A DNA stretch of 33,816 nucleotides from Porphyromonadaceae bacterium (GTDB lineage Bacteria; Bacteroidota; Bacteroidia; Bacteroidales; Dysgonomonadaceae), in the NCBI GenBank assembly GCA_022840285.1, contig JALHIE010000008.1, positions 46,621 to 80,436 of the forward strand. The letters are read 5' to 3'. The notes below the pieces were generated by a model. It saw nothing but the letters and a program-made list of their open reading frames with translations. It had not been told where the DNA came from and ran no database searches. A program made the position numbers and the translations under genes. Shown here piece after piece: positions 15,581-23,347 of this stretch (position 1 is the first letter of the stretch; every line of letters starts with the position of its first letter).

Positions 15581-17059
15581 TCAAATCCGCCATTCCACGC
15601 CGTCCTTCGTATCTTTTATTTCCACACCTGCGGCTTTCAATTGATCGCGAATCTTATCGGAAGTAGCCCAATCCTTGTTTTCACGGGCCGATTTGCGAAT
15701 ATCAAGTATCAGATCCATCAAGCCATTGATTACATCGCCTCCGGCGTTCGCTTCACTTTCGTCCGTCAATCCAAGAACATCAAAGACAAAGGTTTGCATC
15801 AAATCATTCAACTTGTCGATGTCGTCCCTCGTGAGGGTTTCCGTTTTATCTACTGCCGAATTGATGACCCTGACAGCCTCAAACAGCTGCGCGATAAGTA
15901 CAGGGCTGTTGAAATCGTCGTTCATGGCTGAATAACAACTTGCGCGAAGTTCATCTATATTCACCGATGAGCGGGCTGCAGGCTCAATCTTTGATATTCT
16001 TTTGACGCTTTCCATCAGTTTTTTGTAGCCTTTTTCTGCAGCCTGCAACGCTTCATTAGAAAAATCGAGCGTACTGCGATAGTGCGACTGCGCCATAAAA
16101 AAGCGTACGGTCATCGGCGAATACCCCCTGTCCAATAAGGGGTGGTCGCCCGTAAACAATTCTTTAGGCAAAAATCCGTTCCCGGTTGTTTTCGACATTC
16201 GGGCGCCGTTAACCGTAAGCATATTGGTATGCACCCAGTATTTTACCGGCTCCGTGTGATGACAAGCCTGAGATTGGGCAATTTCATTGGTATGGTGCGT
16301 TGCCTGCAAATCCATCCCTCCCCCGTGGATGTCAAAGGTTGTCCCCAAATACTTGGTGCCCATGGCAGAACACTCTATGTGCCAGCCAGGAAATCCCCAA
16401 CCCCACGGCGATGGCCACTTCATCAACGTCTCGGGTTTTGCCTTGATCCAGAGCGCAAAATCCAACCGTCCTTTCTTTTCGTCTTGCCCGCTTAGTTCGC
16501 GCGTTCCTTCGAGCAGATCCTCCAGTTTGCGGTTTGTGAGTATCCCGTAAGAATATTTACGGCTGTATTTCTCCACATCGAAATAAACCGTTCCCGCTGT
16601 TTCGTAAGCATATCCGGCAGCAAGGATCTCTTTTATCATCTCTATTTGCTCCACGATATGTCCGGTTGCCGTGGGCTCGATGCTGGGAGGCAGCGTATTG
16701 AAAATACGCAATATCTCGTGGAAACCGAGGGTGTATTTCTGTACAATCTCCATCGGCTCCAGTTGTTCCAATTTCGCTTTTTTAGCAAACTTATCTTCAC
16801 CCTCATCGTTATCGCCTTCCAGATGTCCCGCGTCCGTGATGTTCCTCACGTACCTCACCTTGTACCCGATATGAATCAAGTATCTGTAAATAAGGTCGAA
16901 AGAAATAAATGTACGGCAGTTCCCCAAATGCACGTCGCTGTACACCGTAGGTCCGCAAACATACATTCCCACAAAAGGTGGTTTTATGGGCTCGAAAAGT
17001 TCCTTTGTGCGACTGAGCGTATTGTAAATGATCAGGGGTTGCGAAATATTTTCCTGCAT
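15581..17059 (-). CDS. cysS: Cysteine--tRNA ligase
   Basis: CysS attaches cysteine to its tRNA in the cytoplasm. The 492-residue protein shows the class I signatures: MYVCGPTVYSDVHLGN (with the HIGH-type motif at residues 44-47 and zinc ligand Cys35), GWHIECSAMG (zinc ligand), THHTNEIAQSQA and RMSKTTGN in place of KMSKS. I chose ATG 17059. The frame is open to 17110, but the extra 17 residues are not family-like and would lie upstream of the transcription start predicted from the promoter at 17098-17130. It is the first gene of the minus-strand run down to the metal permease. Confidence 0.96.
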   Translation of the reverse strand: MQENISQPLIIYNTLSRTKELFEPIKPPFVGMYVCGPTVYSDVHLGNCRTFISFDLIYRYLIHIGYKVRYVRNITDAGHLEGDNDEGEDKFAKKAKLEQLEPMEIVQKYTLGFHEILRIFNTLPPSIEPTATGHIVEQIEMIKEILAAGYAYETAGTVYFDVEKYSRKYSYGILTNRKLEDLLEGTRELSGQDEKKGRLDFALWIKAKPETLMKWPSPWGWGFPGWHIECSAMGTKYLGTTFDIHGGGMDLQATHHTNEIAQSQACHHTEPVKYWVHTNMLTVNGARMSKTTGNGFLPKELFTGDHPLLDRGYSPMTVRFFMAQSHYRSTLDFSNEALQAAEKGYKKLMESVKRISKIEPAARSSVNIDELRASCYSAMNDDFNSPVLIAQLFEAVRVINSAVDKTETLTRDDIDKLNDLMQTFVFDVLGLTDESEANAGGDVINGLMDLILDIRKSARENKDWATSDKIRDQLKAAGVEIKDTKDGVEWRI

Positions 17060-17097
17060 AATAGTTAAGCTTGAGTTTGAATTGAAGAGCAAAAATA

Positions 17098-17130
17098 CAA
17101 ATTTATCCATTAACTGAAGAAGATATCAAA
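17098..17130 (-). promoter_or_regulatory. Bacteroidota-type promoter of cysS
   Basis: On the minus strand TTTG (17127-17130) precedes TAAATTTG (17098-17105) with a 21-base spacer, a full match to the -33/-7 consensus. A second -7-like TATTTTTG follows at 17090-17097. The start would lie near 17085-17092, some 25-30 bases before the cysS ATG. Confidence 0.7.
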
Positions 17131-17157
17131 CAAAAGATAAAAAAGTAGTATTAACAC

Positions 17158-17188
17158 TTAATTGGTTTACATTTTTTTATTATTTTCG
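17158..17188 (+). promoter_or_regulatory. Possible promoter of the DUF5020 gene
   Basis: TATTTTCG (17181-17188) resembles the -7 box TAnnTTTG with one mismatch. TTAA lies 19 bases upstream, a poor -33 match. It is suitably placed, about 37 bases before the start codon, but this call is weak. Confidence 0.35.
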
Positions 17189-17225
17189 CCATTTCTTTTC
17201 AATAATCTTTAAATTTTAATTATTT

Positions 17226-17927
17226 ATGTTGCGAAAATTATTTCTGTTTACCTTATCATTGGTGGCATTTGCCTCGCTGAACGCGCAAAACCTACAATTG
17301 CACTTCGACCCGCGCCATGCATTTTATGGTGATGATGTGGCAGCCAAGAACTACCTTACTGCGACTTTCGAAATGTTTAAACCCGATGCCTGGGGTTCAA
17401 CATTCATGTTCGTAGATTTCGATTTTAACGGAGACAAACGAAACATCGGATTGGTCTATGCCGAAATTGCACGGGCATTCAAAATCAAGGATTTCGCATT
17501 AATGCCCCATTTGGAATATAACGGCGGTTTGGGAACCGGTTTTTCAATTCCCAGCTCTTACCTTGCCGGTGCTCAGTATCCGTTTAAGCTCGGCAATTTC
17601 TTCATGGGAACGTACCTTGCCTATAAGCTGAACGCTTTCACCGAGTTAAGCCACGACGTGCAGTGGACCTTGACCTGGAACTCTGCATTCCCAAACAGCA
17701 AAGTATCGCTGGGCGGTTTTTTGGATTTGTGGACTGAAAACAAGAACCGGGCTACCGGAGAAGGCGGCAAGAAATTGATTCTTTTAAGCGAGCCCCAGGT
17801 ATGGTATAACTTTACACCGAATTTTGCTATCGGCAGCGAAATAGAGCTGAGTTATAATTTTGTTAATGCTTTTGCCGAAAGCAAATTCTACGCTGTTCCT
17901 ACCCTCGCAACCAAGTGGAACTTCTAA
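17226..17927 (+). CDS. DUF5020 outer-membrane beta-barrel protein (Tsx-like)
   Basis: A 233-residue exported protein. The signal peptide (about residues 1-20, ending SLNA before QNLQLHFD) is followed by alternating hydrophobic and polar strands. FEMFKPDAWGSTFMFVDFDF, AEIARAF and a C-terminal VPTLATKWNF ending in Phe are typical of an outer-membrane barrel. I recognise it as DUF5020, whose fold resembles the nucleoside channel Tsx. The next gene encodes a purine-base permease, which supports a role as the outer-membrane pore for nucleobases or nucleosides. The substrate is inferred from this pairing, not shown by the sequence. Confidence 0.8.
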   Translation: MLRKLFLFTLSLVAFASLNAQNLQLHFDPRHAFYGDDVAAKNYLTATFEMFKPDAWGSTFMFVDFDFNGDKRNIGLVYAEIARAFKIKDFALMPHLEYNGGLGTGFSIPSSYLAGAQYPFKLGNFFMGTYLAYKLNAFTELSHDVQWTLTWNSAFPNSKVSLGGFLDLWTENKNRATGEGGKKLILLSEPQVWYNFTPNFAIGSEIELSYNFVNAFAESKFYAVPTLATKWNF

Positions 17928-17953
17928 TCGTTACACTCGCATAATTGCCTAAG

Positions 17954-17971
17954 GACGAACGTTGTTTCGTC
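17954..17971 (+). other. Short hairpin between the DUF5020 gene and the purine permease gene
   Basis: GACGAA (17954-17959) and TTCGTC (17966-17971) can form a six-base-pair stem with a six-base loop in the 82-base gap. No T-run follows, so it is not a clear terminator. It might slow readthrough or protect mRNA. Confidence 0.35.
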
Positions 17972-18009
17972 GTGACGGTGAATATCAACTGAAATACAAC
18001 CGAACAATC

Positions 18010-19326
18010 ATGTTAGAAAAACTATTCAAACTTAAAGAGAACAACACCAATATCCGCACAGAGATTTTGGCCGGTATCATCACTTTTTTGACCATGTCCT
18101 ATATTTTGGCTGTGAACCCGCAAATTTTGGGTGAGACAGGCATGGATAAAGGAGCGCTATTCACGACGACTGCCGTTGCGGCTATTGCTGGAACCCTTTT
18201 CATGGCACTTATTGCCAATGTGCCTATAGCTCAGGCACCGGGAATGGGGTTGAACAACTTTTTTGCTTTCAGCGTAGTTATTGCGATGGGACACTCCTGG
18301 CAATTTGCTTTGACAGGCGTTTTACTTTCGGGTTTCTGTTTCATGCTGCTGACCATTTTCAATATTCGAAAGATTATTGTAGACAATATCCCTGTGGCGC
18401 TCAAAAATGCGATCCCTATTGGTATTGGATTGTTTATCACGCTAATAGGATTAAAAAGCGCGGGGATTGTAACACCAAACCAGTTTACGCTCGTTCAGCT
18501 CGGAAACATGGCAGATCCCAATGTTTGGATTGCTGTGATCGGACTGGTGGTTATTGCAGTGCTTCTGGTTAAGAAAGTACACGGAGCCATCCTGATCGGA
18601 ATTATTGTTTCTACCCTGTTTGCCGGATTTTTGGGAATGATCCAGTTACCTCAGAGCAGCTGGATTACCCTTCCACCCAGCATCGAGCCTATCTTTTTTA
18701 AATTCGAATGGAGCAGTATCCTAACTTTCGACATGCTGATCGTCGTGTTTACTTTCTTGATGGTCAATATCTTTGATGCTATGGGCACACTGATTGGTGT
18801 CATCTCAAAAATCGGAAAATCGGAAAAAGACGGCAGTTTTCCTCAATTACAGAAAGCATTGTTTGCCGACGCATTGGGAACATTCGTGGGGGCTGTCTTG
18901 GGCACAAGCCCGAATACCTCATACGTGGAAAGTGCTTCGGGGGTCGCAGCGGGTGGCCGGACAGGGCTTACCAGTGTGAGCACAACCCTGATGTTTGTAT
19001 TGGCCCTTTTCTTTGCTCCGATATTTTTAATGGTGCCGGCTGCAGCAACTGCTCCGGCGCTGATCATCATCGGATTATTCATGATGAGCTCGGTTGCTGA
19101 TATCGATTTCAACGAAATAAGCGAGGGACTTCCGGCATTCGTCACCATCATATTTATGCCGTTCACATACAGCATTGCCAACGGAATTATTTTCGGAATG
19201 TTGAGTTTCACCCTTGTCAAACTCTTGTCGGGAAAAGTAAAAGACGTAAGCATCACCATGTATGTACTGACGCTCTTTTTCCTGATTAAGATTATTCTTG
19301 ACGCGTCAAATGCCTTTGTTCACTAA
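18010..19326 (+). CDS. NCS2 family purine permease (AzgA/GhxP-like, hypoxanthine/guanine type)
   Basis: A 438-residue inner-membrane transporter of the AzgA branch of the NCS2 family, which imports adenine, guanine or hypoxanthine with protons. The N-terminal EILAGIITFLTMSYILAVNP, the helix 3 region PIAQAPGMGLNNFFAF, FDAMGTLIGV and the substrate-site segment GTSPNTSYVESASGVAAGGR are characteristic. Start ATG 18010 gives the usual N-terminus MLEKLFKLKENNT. The open frame extends 16 codons upstream but has no family likeness there. It follows the DUF5020 barrel gene by 82 bases and is probably cotranscribed with it. No defects are visible. Confidence 0.93.
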   Translation: MLEKLFKLKENNTNIRTEILAGIITFLTMSYILAVNPQILGETGMDKGALFTTTAVAAIAGTLFMALIANVPIAQAPGMGLNNFFAFSVVIAMGHSWQFALTGVLLSGFCFMLLTIFNIRKIIVDNIPVALKNAIPIGIGLFITLIGLKSAGIVTPNQFTLVQLGNMADPNVWIAVIGLVVIAVLLVKKVHGAILIGIIVSTLFAGFLGMIQLPQSSWITLPPSIEPIFFKFEWSSILTFDMLIVVFTFLMVNIFDAMGTLIGVISKIGKSEKDGSFPQLQKALFADALGTFVGAVLGTSPNTSYVESASGVAAGGRTGLTSVSTTLMFVLALFFAPIFLMVPAAATAPALIIIGLFMMSSVADIDFNEISEGLPAFVTIIFMPFTYSIANGIIFGMLSFTLVKLLSGKVKDVSITMYVLTLFFLIKIILDASNAFVH

Positions 19327-19358
19327 TGGATCAAAAACGCACTCAACCCGTTAATTTA

Positions 19359-19390
19359 TTTGCCGTTCTGGAATAAAACCATTACTTTTG
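19359..19390 (+). promoter_or_regulatory. Bacteroidota-type promoter of efp
   Basis: TTTG (19359-19362) and TACTTTTG (19383-19390) are separated by 20 bases, a full match to the -33/-7 consensus. The predicted start near 19397 leaves a leader of about 30 bases before the efp ATG. Confidence 0.75.
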
Positions 19391-19427
19391 CGGCCTAATC
19401 CAAATATAACTCGGACAAATACAATTT

Positions 19428-19994
19428 ATGGCAACAACAGCTGATTTCAGAAACGGAATGTGCATCGATTTGGAAGGACAGTATTATTTCATTGTGGAAT
19501 TCCTTCACGTGAAACCCGGAAAAGGTGCAGCTTTCGTACGTACAAAACTTAAAAACGTAACAACGGGACGTGTTCTCGAAAAAACGTTCAACTCGGGAGT
19601 AAGGGTGGATGAGGTTCGCATCGAACGCCGTCCGTTCCAATACCTCTATCAGGACGATATGGGATATAACTTCATGAACACCGAAACTTTCGAACAGATA
19701 CCCATCCCTGCCGAACAGATTGAGGGTGTGCAGTTCCTGAAAGAGGGCGACCTGGTGGAAGTTCAGATCCACGCCGAAAGCGGAACCATCCTAACTGCGG
19801 AAATGCCTGCACACGTAGTGCTGCAAGTCACGTATACCGAGCCCGGTATCCGGGGTGATACGGCTACCAACACATTGAAACCGGCCACCGTTGAAACCGG
19901 AGCGGAAGTTCGTGTTCCGTTGTTTATCAACGAAGGTGAAAAAATAAAGGTAGACACGCGCACGGGCACATACGTTGAACGTGTGAAAGAGTAA
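19428..19994 (+). CDS. efp: Elongation factor P
   Basis: EF-P enters stalled ribosomes at polyproline stretches and helps peptide-bond formation. The 188-residue protein has the three-domain layout of the family. The domain I loop is VKPGKGAAFVRTKL, with Lys32 at the tip as the usual site of modification. Then come the middle domain and a C-terminal OB domain with GIRGDTATNTLKPATVETGA and VPLFINEGEKIKVDTRTG. Length and motifs are normal. The gene has its own promoter and is followed by a strong terminator at 20031-20060, so it is a single-gene transcript. A modifying enzyme is not present here. Confidence 0.97.
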   Translation: MATTADFRNGMCIDLEGQYYFIVEFLHVKPGKGAAFVRTKLKNVTTGRVLEKTFNSGVRVDEVRIERRPFQYLYQDDMGYNFMNTETFEQIPIPAEQIEGVQFLKEGDLVEVQIHAESGTILTAEMPAHVVLQVTYTEPGIRGDTATNTLKPATVETGAEVRVPLFINEGEKIKVDTRTGTYVERVKE

Positions 19995-20030
19995 CACCCC
20001 ACTGTTGGAGAAATTCATGTACAAGAAGAA

Positions 20031-20060
20031 AGGCACCGCATTTCACGGTGTCTTTTTTTT
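20031..20060 (+). terminator. Rho-independent terminator after efp
   Basis: AGGCACCG (20031-20038) pairs with CGGTGTCT (20046-20053), eight pairs with one G-U, around a seven-base loop. An unbroken T-run continues to 20060. It lies 36 bases after the efp stop codon. Confidence 0.85.
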
Positions 20061-20072
20061 GTGCTATCTTTG
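20041..20072 (+). promoter_or_regulatory. Probable radC promoter, nested in the efp terminator
   Basis: TATCTTTG (20065-20072) matches the -7 box, and TTTC (20041-20044, consensus TTTG) lies 20 bases upstream. The -33 element therefore sits in the loop of the efp terminator. Transcription would start about 15-20 bases before the radC ATG. Confidence 0.55.
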
Positions 20073-20094
20073 TGATTGACGGGGAATTGAAAGG

Positions 20095-20784
20095 ATGAAA
20101 AAAATCAGCATAAAAGAGTGGGCAGAAGAGGATCGTCCGCGGGAGAAGATGTTGTTGAAAGGAGTTTCGGCATTATCGGATTCCGAGTTGCTGGCCATTC
20201 TCATCGGTTCAGGGAACGACAAGGAGAGCGCGGTGGAGCTTTGTAAAAGAATTCTGCAGAAAGCCGGTAATAACCTCAACAAATTGGGCCGTTTCAGCGT
20301 TAACGATCTGGTCAGTAATTTTCGCGGTATCGGACCGGCAAAAGCAATCACTATAATTGCTGCTCTGGAGTTAGGCAGAAGAAGAAAATCGGAAGAAACG
20401 GTTGAAAGAAAAAAAATAACCTCTTCGGGTGATGCTCATGCCGTTTTTTATCCTGTTCTGGCGGACTTAAATCACGAAGAGACGTGGGCATTGCTGCTCG
20501 ACCGGTCCAACAAGGTGGTTTCCACCCTGCAGGTCAGCCGCGGCGGTATATCGGGCACGGTAGTGGACATCCGTTTAATCCTCCGCGAAGCGATCAATCA
20601 TTATGCAAGCAGTATCGTGCTGGGGCATAATCACCCGTCGGGAAACTGCACTCCGAGCGCACAAGACACCGCGATCTCAAAAAAACTGAAAGAGGCCGCC
20701 CAATGGATGGACATTTCCTTACTTGATCATATAATCGTGTGTGGTGAAACGTATTACAGTTTTGCCGACAATGGCATGATATAA
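20095..20784 (+). CDS. radC: RadC family protein (JAB/MPN metalloprotease-like fold)
   Basis: This 229-residue protein has an N-terminal helix-hairpin-helix (FRGIGPAKAITIIAALELG, residues 77-95) and a C-terminal JAMM domain. The metal ligands are visible in LGHNHPSGNCTPSAQD: His178, His180 and Asp191. RadC was first linked to DNA repair in Escherichia coli, but that role has been disputed, and the true substrate is not known. The sequence is complete, with normal length and the usual start MKKISIKEWAEEDRPRE. It stands alone behind the efp terminator. Confidence 0.93.
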   Translation: MKKISIKEWAEEDRPREKMLLKGVSALSDSELLAILIGSGNDKESAVELCKRILQKAGNNLNKLGRFSVNDLVSNFRGIGPAKAITIIAALELGRRRKSEETVERKKITSSGDAHAVFYPVLADLNHEETWALLLDRSNKVVSTLQVSRGGISGTVVDIRLILREAINHYASSIVLGHNHPSGNCTPSAQDTAISKKLKEAAQWMDISLLDHIIVCGETYYSFADNGMI

Positions 20785-20789
20785 GAAGA

Positions 20790-20845
20790 TTGAATAAGAC
20801 TGACTAATGGAAACCCGCTTCTCAATCTCGTTCAATCTTATTCAA
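20790..20845 (+). repeat. 10-bp inverted repeat between radC and the DUF59 gene
   Basis: TTGAATAAGA (20790-20799) and its exact reverse complement TCTTATTCAA (20836-20845) are separated by 36 bases. A hairpin with a large loop could form in the 118-base gap. No T-run follows, and its role is unknown. Confidence 0.5.
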
Positions 20846-20902
20846 GGTAGATCAATCTACAATTTTAATAAACAGTTCAACGCACTTGAAAAAATAAAAA
20901 AA

Positions 20903-21220
20903 ATGAACGACGAATTACAGAAACTGCAAGATAAAATAGTGGTTTTGCTCCGCACGGTGTACGACCCTGAAATTCCGGTAAATATCTACGACCTGGGATT
21001 GATTTACGACGTGGACATTGACGATGCCAACAACGTAACCATTGAAATGACCTTTACCTCCCCCAGTTGTCCCGCTGCCGACTTTATCCTGATGGATGTA
21101 CAGATGAAAATAGAGTCCATACCCGAAGTGAACAGTGTTGATCTAAACCTTACGTTTGATCCGCCCTGGGATAAATCGATGATGAGTGAAGAAGCTTTGC
21201 TGGAACTTGGGTTTATGTAA
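20903..21220 (+). CDS. DUF59/MIP18 family iron-sulfur assembly factor (SufT-like)
   Basis: This 105-residue protein belongs to the DUF59 family, small factors that help mature iron-sulfur proteins. The signature DPEIPVNIYDLGLIYDV comes early, the single conserved cysteine is in TFTSPSCPAADFI, and the C-terminus reads DPPWDKSMMSEEALLELGF, as in stand-alone SufT-like proteins of Bacteroidota. I start it at ATG 20903. The frame is open back to 20807, but the extra 32 residues are encoded across the inverted repeat and look unlike the family. The lpxH-like gene begins two bases after its stop, so these two are cotranscribed. Confidence 0.87.
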   Translation: MNDELQKLQDKIVVLLRTVYDPEIPVNIYDLGLIYDVDIDDANNVTIEMTFTSPSCPAADFILMDVQMKIESIPEVNSVDLNLTFDPPWDKSMMSEEALLELGFM

Positions 21221-21222
21221 GA

Positions 21223-21910
21223 ATGAACAAAAGAGTATATTTCGTTTCCGACGCTCATTTGGGTTCAAAAATGCACGTCGATTCCGTTGAAACGGAGCGG
21301 AAACTGTGCCGTTGGCTCGACTTTGTCAAGGAAGATGCGCAAGCCATTTACCTGCTGGGGGATATCTTCGATTACTGGTTCGAATATAAAACCGTTGTAC
21401 CCAGAGGCTTTACGCGTCTGCTGGGCAAATTGTCGGAGATTACCGACTCAGGCGTGGTAGTCCGTTTTTTCATTGGCAACCACGATATCTGGCTTACCGA
21501 TTATCTCCAGAACGAATGCGGGTTAATTGTCCACCGCAAACCGTTTGTCACGGAACTTTCCGGCAAGAAATTTTTTATCGCTCACGGCGACGGATTGGCC
21601 GATGCGGCGCTGTTTTGCCGCTATCCATCCACGATGGACCGTGGGGCTGGCACACGCATGGTCGAATAAAAGCCGGGAATCAGGCGGCGTACAGGATTTT
21701 TTAGGTGAGGACAACGAATACCTTATCCAGTTTGCGAAGCAGGAAATTACCCGAACTCCCGATATTGACTATTTTGTTTTCGGACACCGGCACCTCTTAT
21801 TGGATTTTCCGCTGAACGATAAGTCGCGCGTTATCAATATCGGTGACTGGATACAGCATTTCTCGTACGGTGTCTTTGACGGAAAGGAGATGATGCTGGA
21901 GAAGTTTTAG
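21223..21910 (+). pseudogene. lpxH: UDP-2,3-diacylglucosamine diphosphatase-like (LpxH-type) gene with a frame-breaking deletion
   Basis: The first part (21223 to about 21610) shows the metallophosphatase motifs VSDAHLGS, LLGDIFDYWFEYKT, FIGNHDIW and IAHGDGL. The frame then breaks, and the second part continues in another frame with FAAIHPRWTVGLAHAWSNKS, YFVFGHRHLLLDF and INIGDWIQHFSYGVFDG, ending at 21910. Together these are a complete set of active-site motifs. Relatives have about 20 residues between HGDGL and the IHPRW motif, of which most are missing at 21600-21615. In relatives LpxH removes UMP from UDP-diacylglucosamine in lipid A synthesis and is essential. Real loss would therefore need a second copy, and an assembly or sequencing error is quite possible. 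Confidence 0.85.
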
Positions 21911-21948
21911 CTACATGTTTTTCATCAAGTAGCCAAAACTTCTCCGGC
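21895..21948. terminator. Long hairpin between the convergent lpxH-like and oxidoreductase genes
   Basis: Two arms of 20 bases (21895-21914 and 21929-21948) pair with one A-C mismatch and one G-U pair around a 14-base loop. The left arm covers the stop codon of the lpxH-like gene. It probably ends transcripts from both sides, although only a T-rich stretch, not a pure T-run, follows on the plus strand. Confidence 0.7.
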
Positions 21949-21969
21949 TCATTTCTCTTCTTTAAAATA

Positions 21970-23340
21970 CTAAAGTTTGGGTAACTTCCACGGCTCCCTG
22001 TAATGGGCTTTTGCCAGCCGGTTAGCTTCCAAATGATCAAAAGTACCGGTCTCGTTATCCCAGTTCAATGCTGATCCCACTCTGCAAGAGATATTGGCCA
22101 TATGACTTAGTTTGGCCACCTCCGCGCCTATCGCAATGTCGGCATTTGGCAACCGGCGTGAACGCATGCACTCCAGCATATTACCCGCATGCAGGTACAA
22201 TCCTTTTCCTCCGCCGGTTTTTTTCTCTACCGCTTCCATTCTCAGGGTGTTGGGTTTTCTCTCGTTGTCACAAGGGTAACAATAAGGAAAATTGCGGCTG
22301 TTAACAGCCTGTTCGGGCATCACCTCCCACCCTTGCCGGGTTAAGATAAGGGTACCGTTCTCCCCGAAGAATGCAACCCCTTCGCGTAATCCAAACAATC
22401 CATTACCTATACCGCAGGCATGATCCCAGATAATGTTGAAGTCGGAGTATTTGTAAGTTGCCATGAGCGTGTCGGGTGTCTCCATAGCATCGTCGGGATA
22501 ACCGAATTTCCCGCCGGCACCATACACATACGAGGGCAATCCTGCATTCATCCCTTTCATGGCATAGTCCAGCAAATGTACTCCCCAGTCGGCCATCAAT
22601 CCGCCGGCGTAATCCCAGAAGAAACGGAAATTGTAGTGGAAGCGGTTCTGATTATAGGTTCTTTTCGGTGCTGGGCCCAGCCACATGTCGTAGTCTACTC
22701 CGGCAGGAGGCGCCGAATCGGGTACAACCGGCAACGTCCATTTACTGGTTTGATATGCCCAGACCTTTACGGTTCTCACACGTCCCAGCTTACCACTCTG
22801 CACATATGCGGCCGCCTCGTCCCAATGGGGATCGCTCCGCTGCCATTGCCCCACCTGCACAATCCGGTTATATTTCCGGGTAGCACTCACCATCAGGTCA
22901 CACTCCTCCATGGTATTGGCAAGCGGTTTTTCCACATAGGCATCTTTTCCGGCTTGACAGGCTGCCACTAACTGGAGACAGTGCCAATGATCCGGCGTAC
23001 CGATAATCACCATGTCAACATCCTTATTGTCTATTACCCGGCGCCAATCTTTTACCAGCTGCGGCAGTTTTCTTCCGGTCATCTTTTCCACGTCGGCTGC
23101 CCGTTGATAGAGCCACTGATCGTCTATATCGCACAAGGAAACACACTCCGTTCCAGGGTAATCCAGAAAGGTTTTCAAGTTTGCCCAACCCTGATTACGG
23201 CAGCCGATGAGTCCGATCTTGATCTTGTTTCCCGGTGCCGATTCTCCGTAAACGGATGAGTAGGATTTTCCCATTAATGAACTCATAGTTAATCCGGTAG
23301 CCGTAACCGCCGATCTCTTCAGAAAATTTCGTCGATCCAT
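21970..23340 (-). CDS. Tat-exported Gfo/Idh/MocA family oxidoreductase (first copy, last gene of the operon)
   Basis: This 456-residue protein begins MDRRNFLKRSAVTATG, a twin-arginine signal, so it would be folded with its NAD(P) cofactor and exported to the periplasm. The Rossmann part shows IGLIGCRNQGWANL, VDMVIIGTPDHWHC and the EKPLANTMEE motif with the conserved lysine. The second domain includes FFWDYAGGLMADWGVHLLDY. Members oxidise or reduce sugar hydroxyls, and in Bacteroidota such exported forms occur beside DUF1080 proteins. ATG 23340 is the preferred start, since upstream codons offer only a TTG overlapping the previous gene. It shares the operon with a second paralogue at 24726-26147. 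Confidence 0.88.
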   Translation of the reverse strand: MDRRNFLKRSAVTATGLTMSSLMGKSYSSVYGESAPGNKIKIGLIGCRNQGWANLKTFLDYPGTECVSLCDIDDQWLYQRAADVEKMTGRKLPQLVKDWRRVIDNKDVDMVIIGTPDHWHCLQLVAACQAGKDAYVEKPLANTMEECDLMVSATRKYNRIVQVGQWQRSDPHWDEAAAYVQSGKLGRVRTVKVWAYQTSKWTLPVVPDSAPPAGVDYDMWLGPAPKRTYNQNRFHYNFRFFWDYAGGLMADWGVHLLDYAMKGMNAGLPSYVYGAGGKFGYPDDAMETPDTLMATYKYSDFNIIWDHACGIGNGLFGLREGVAFFGENGTLILTRQGWEVMPEQAVNSRNFPYCYPCDNERKPNTLRMEAVEKKTGGGKGLYLHAGNMLECMRSRRLPNADIAIGAEVAKLSHMANISCRVGSALNWDNETGTFDHLEANRLAKAHYREPWKLPKL

Positions 23341-23347
23341 GATATTG

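Noticed and set aside
16646..17068. Plus-strand open frame of 140 codons
   Set aside because: It is antisense to the well-conserved N-terminal half of cysS.
17060..17110. Seventeen-codon N-terminal extension of cysS
   Set aside because: It is unlike the family and overlaps the promoter that drives the gene.
21223..21910. Programmed ribosomal frameshift in the lpxH-like gene
   Set aside because: No slippery heptamer is visible at the junction, and residues are missing relative to the family, which a simple frameshift would not explain.
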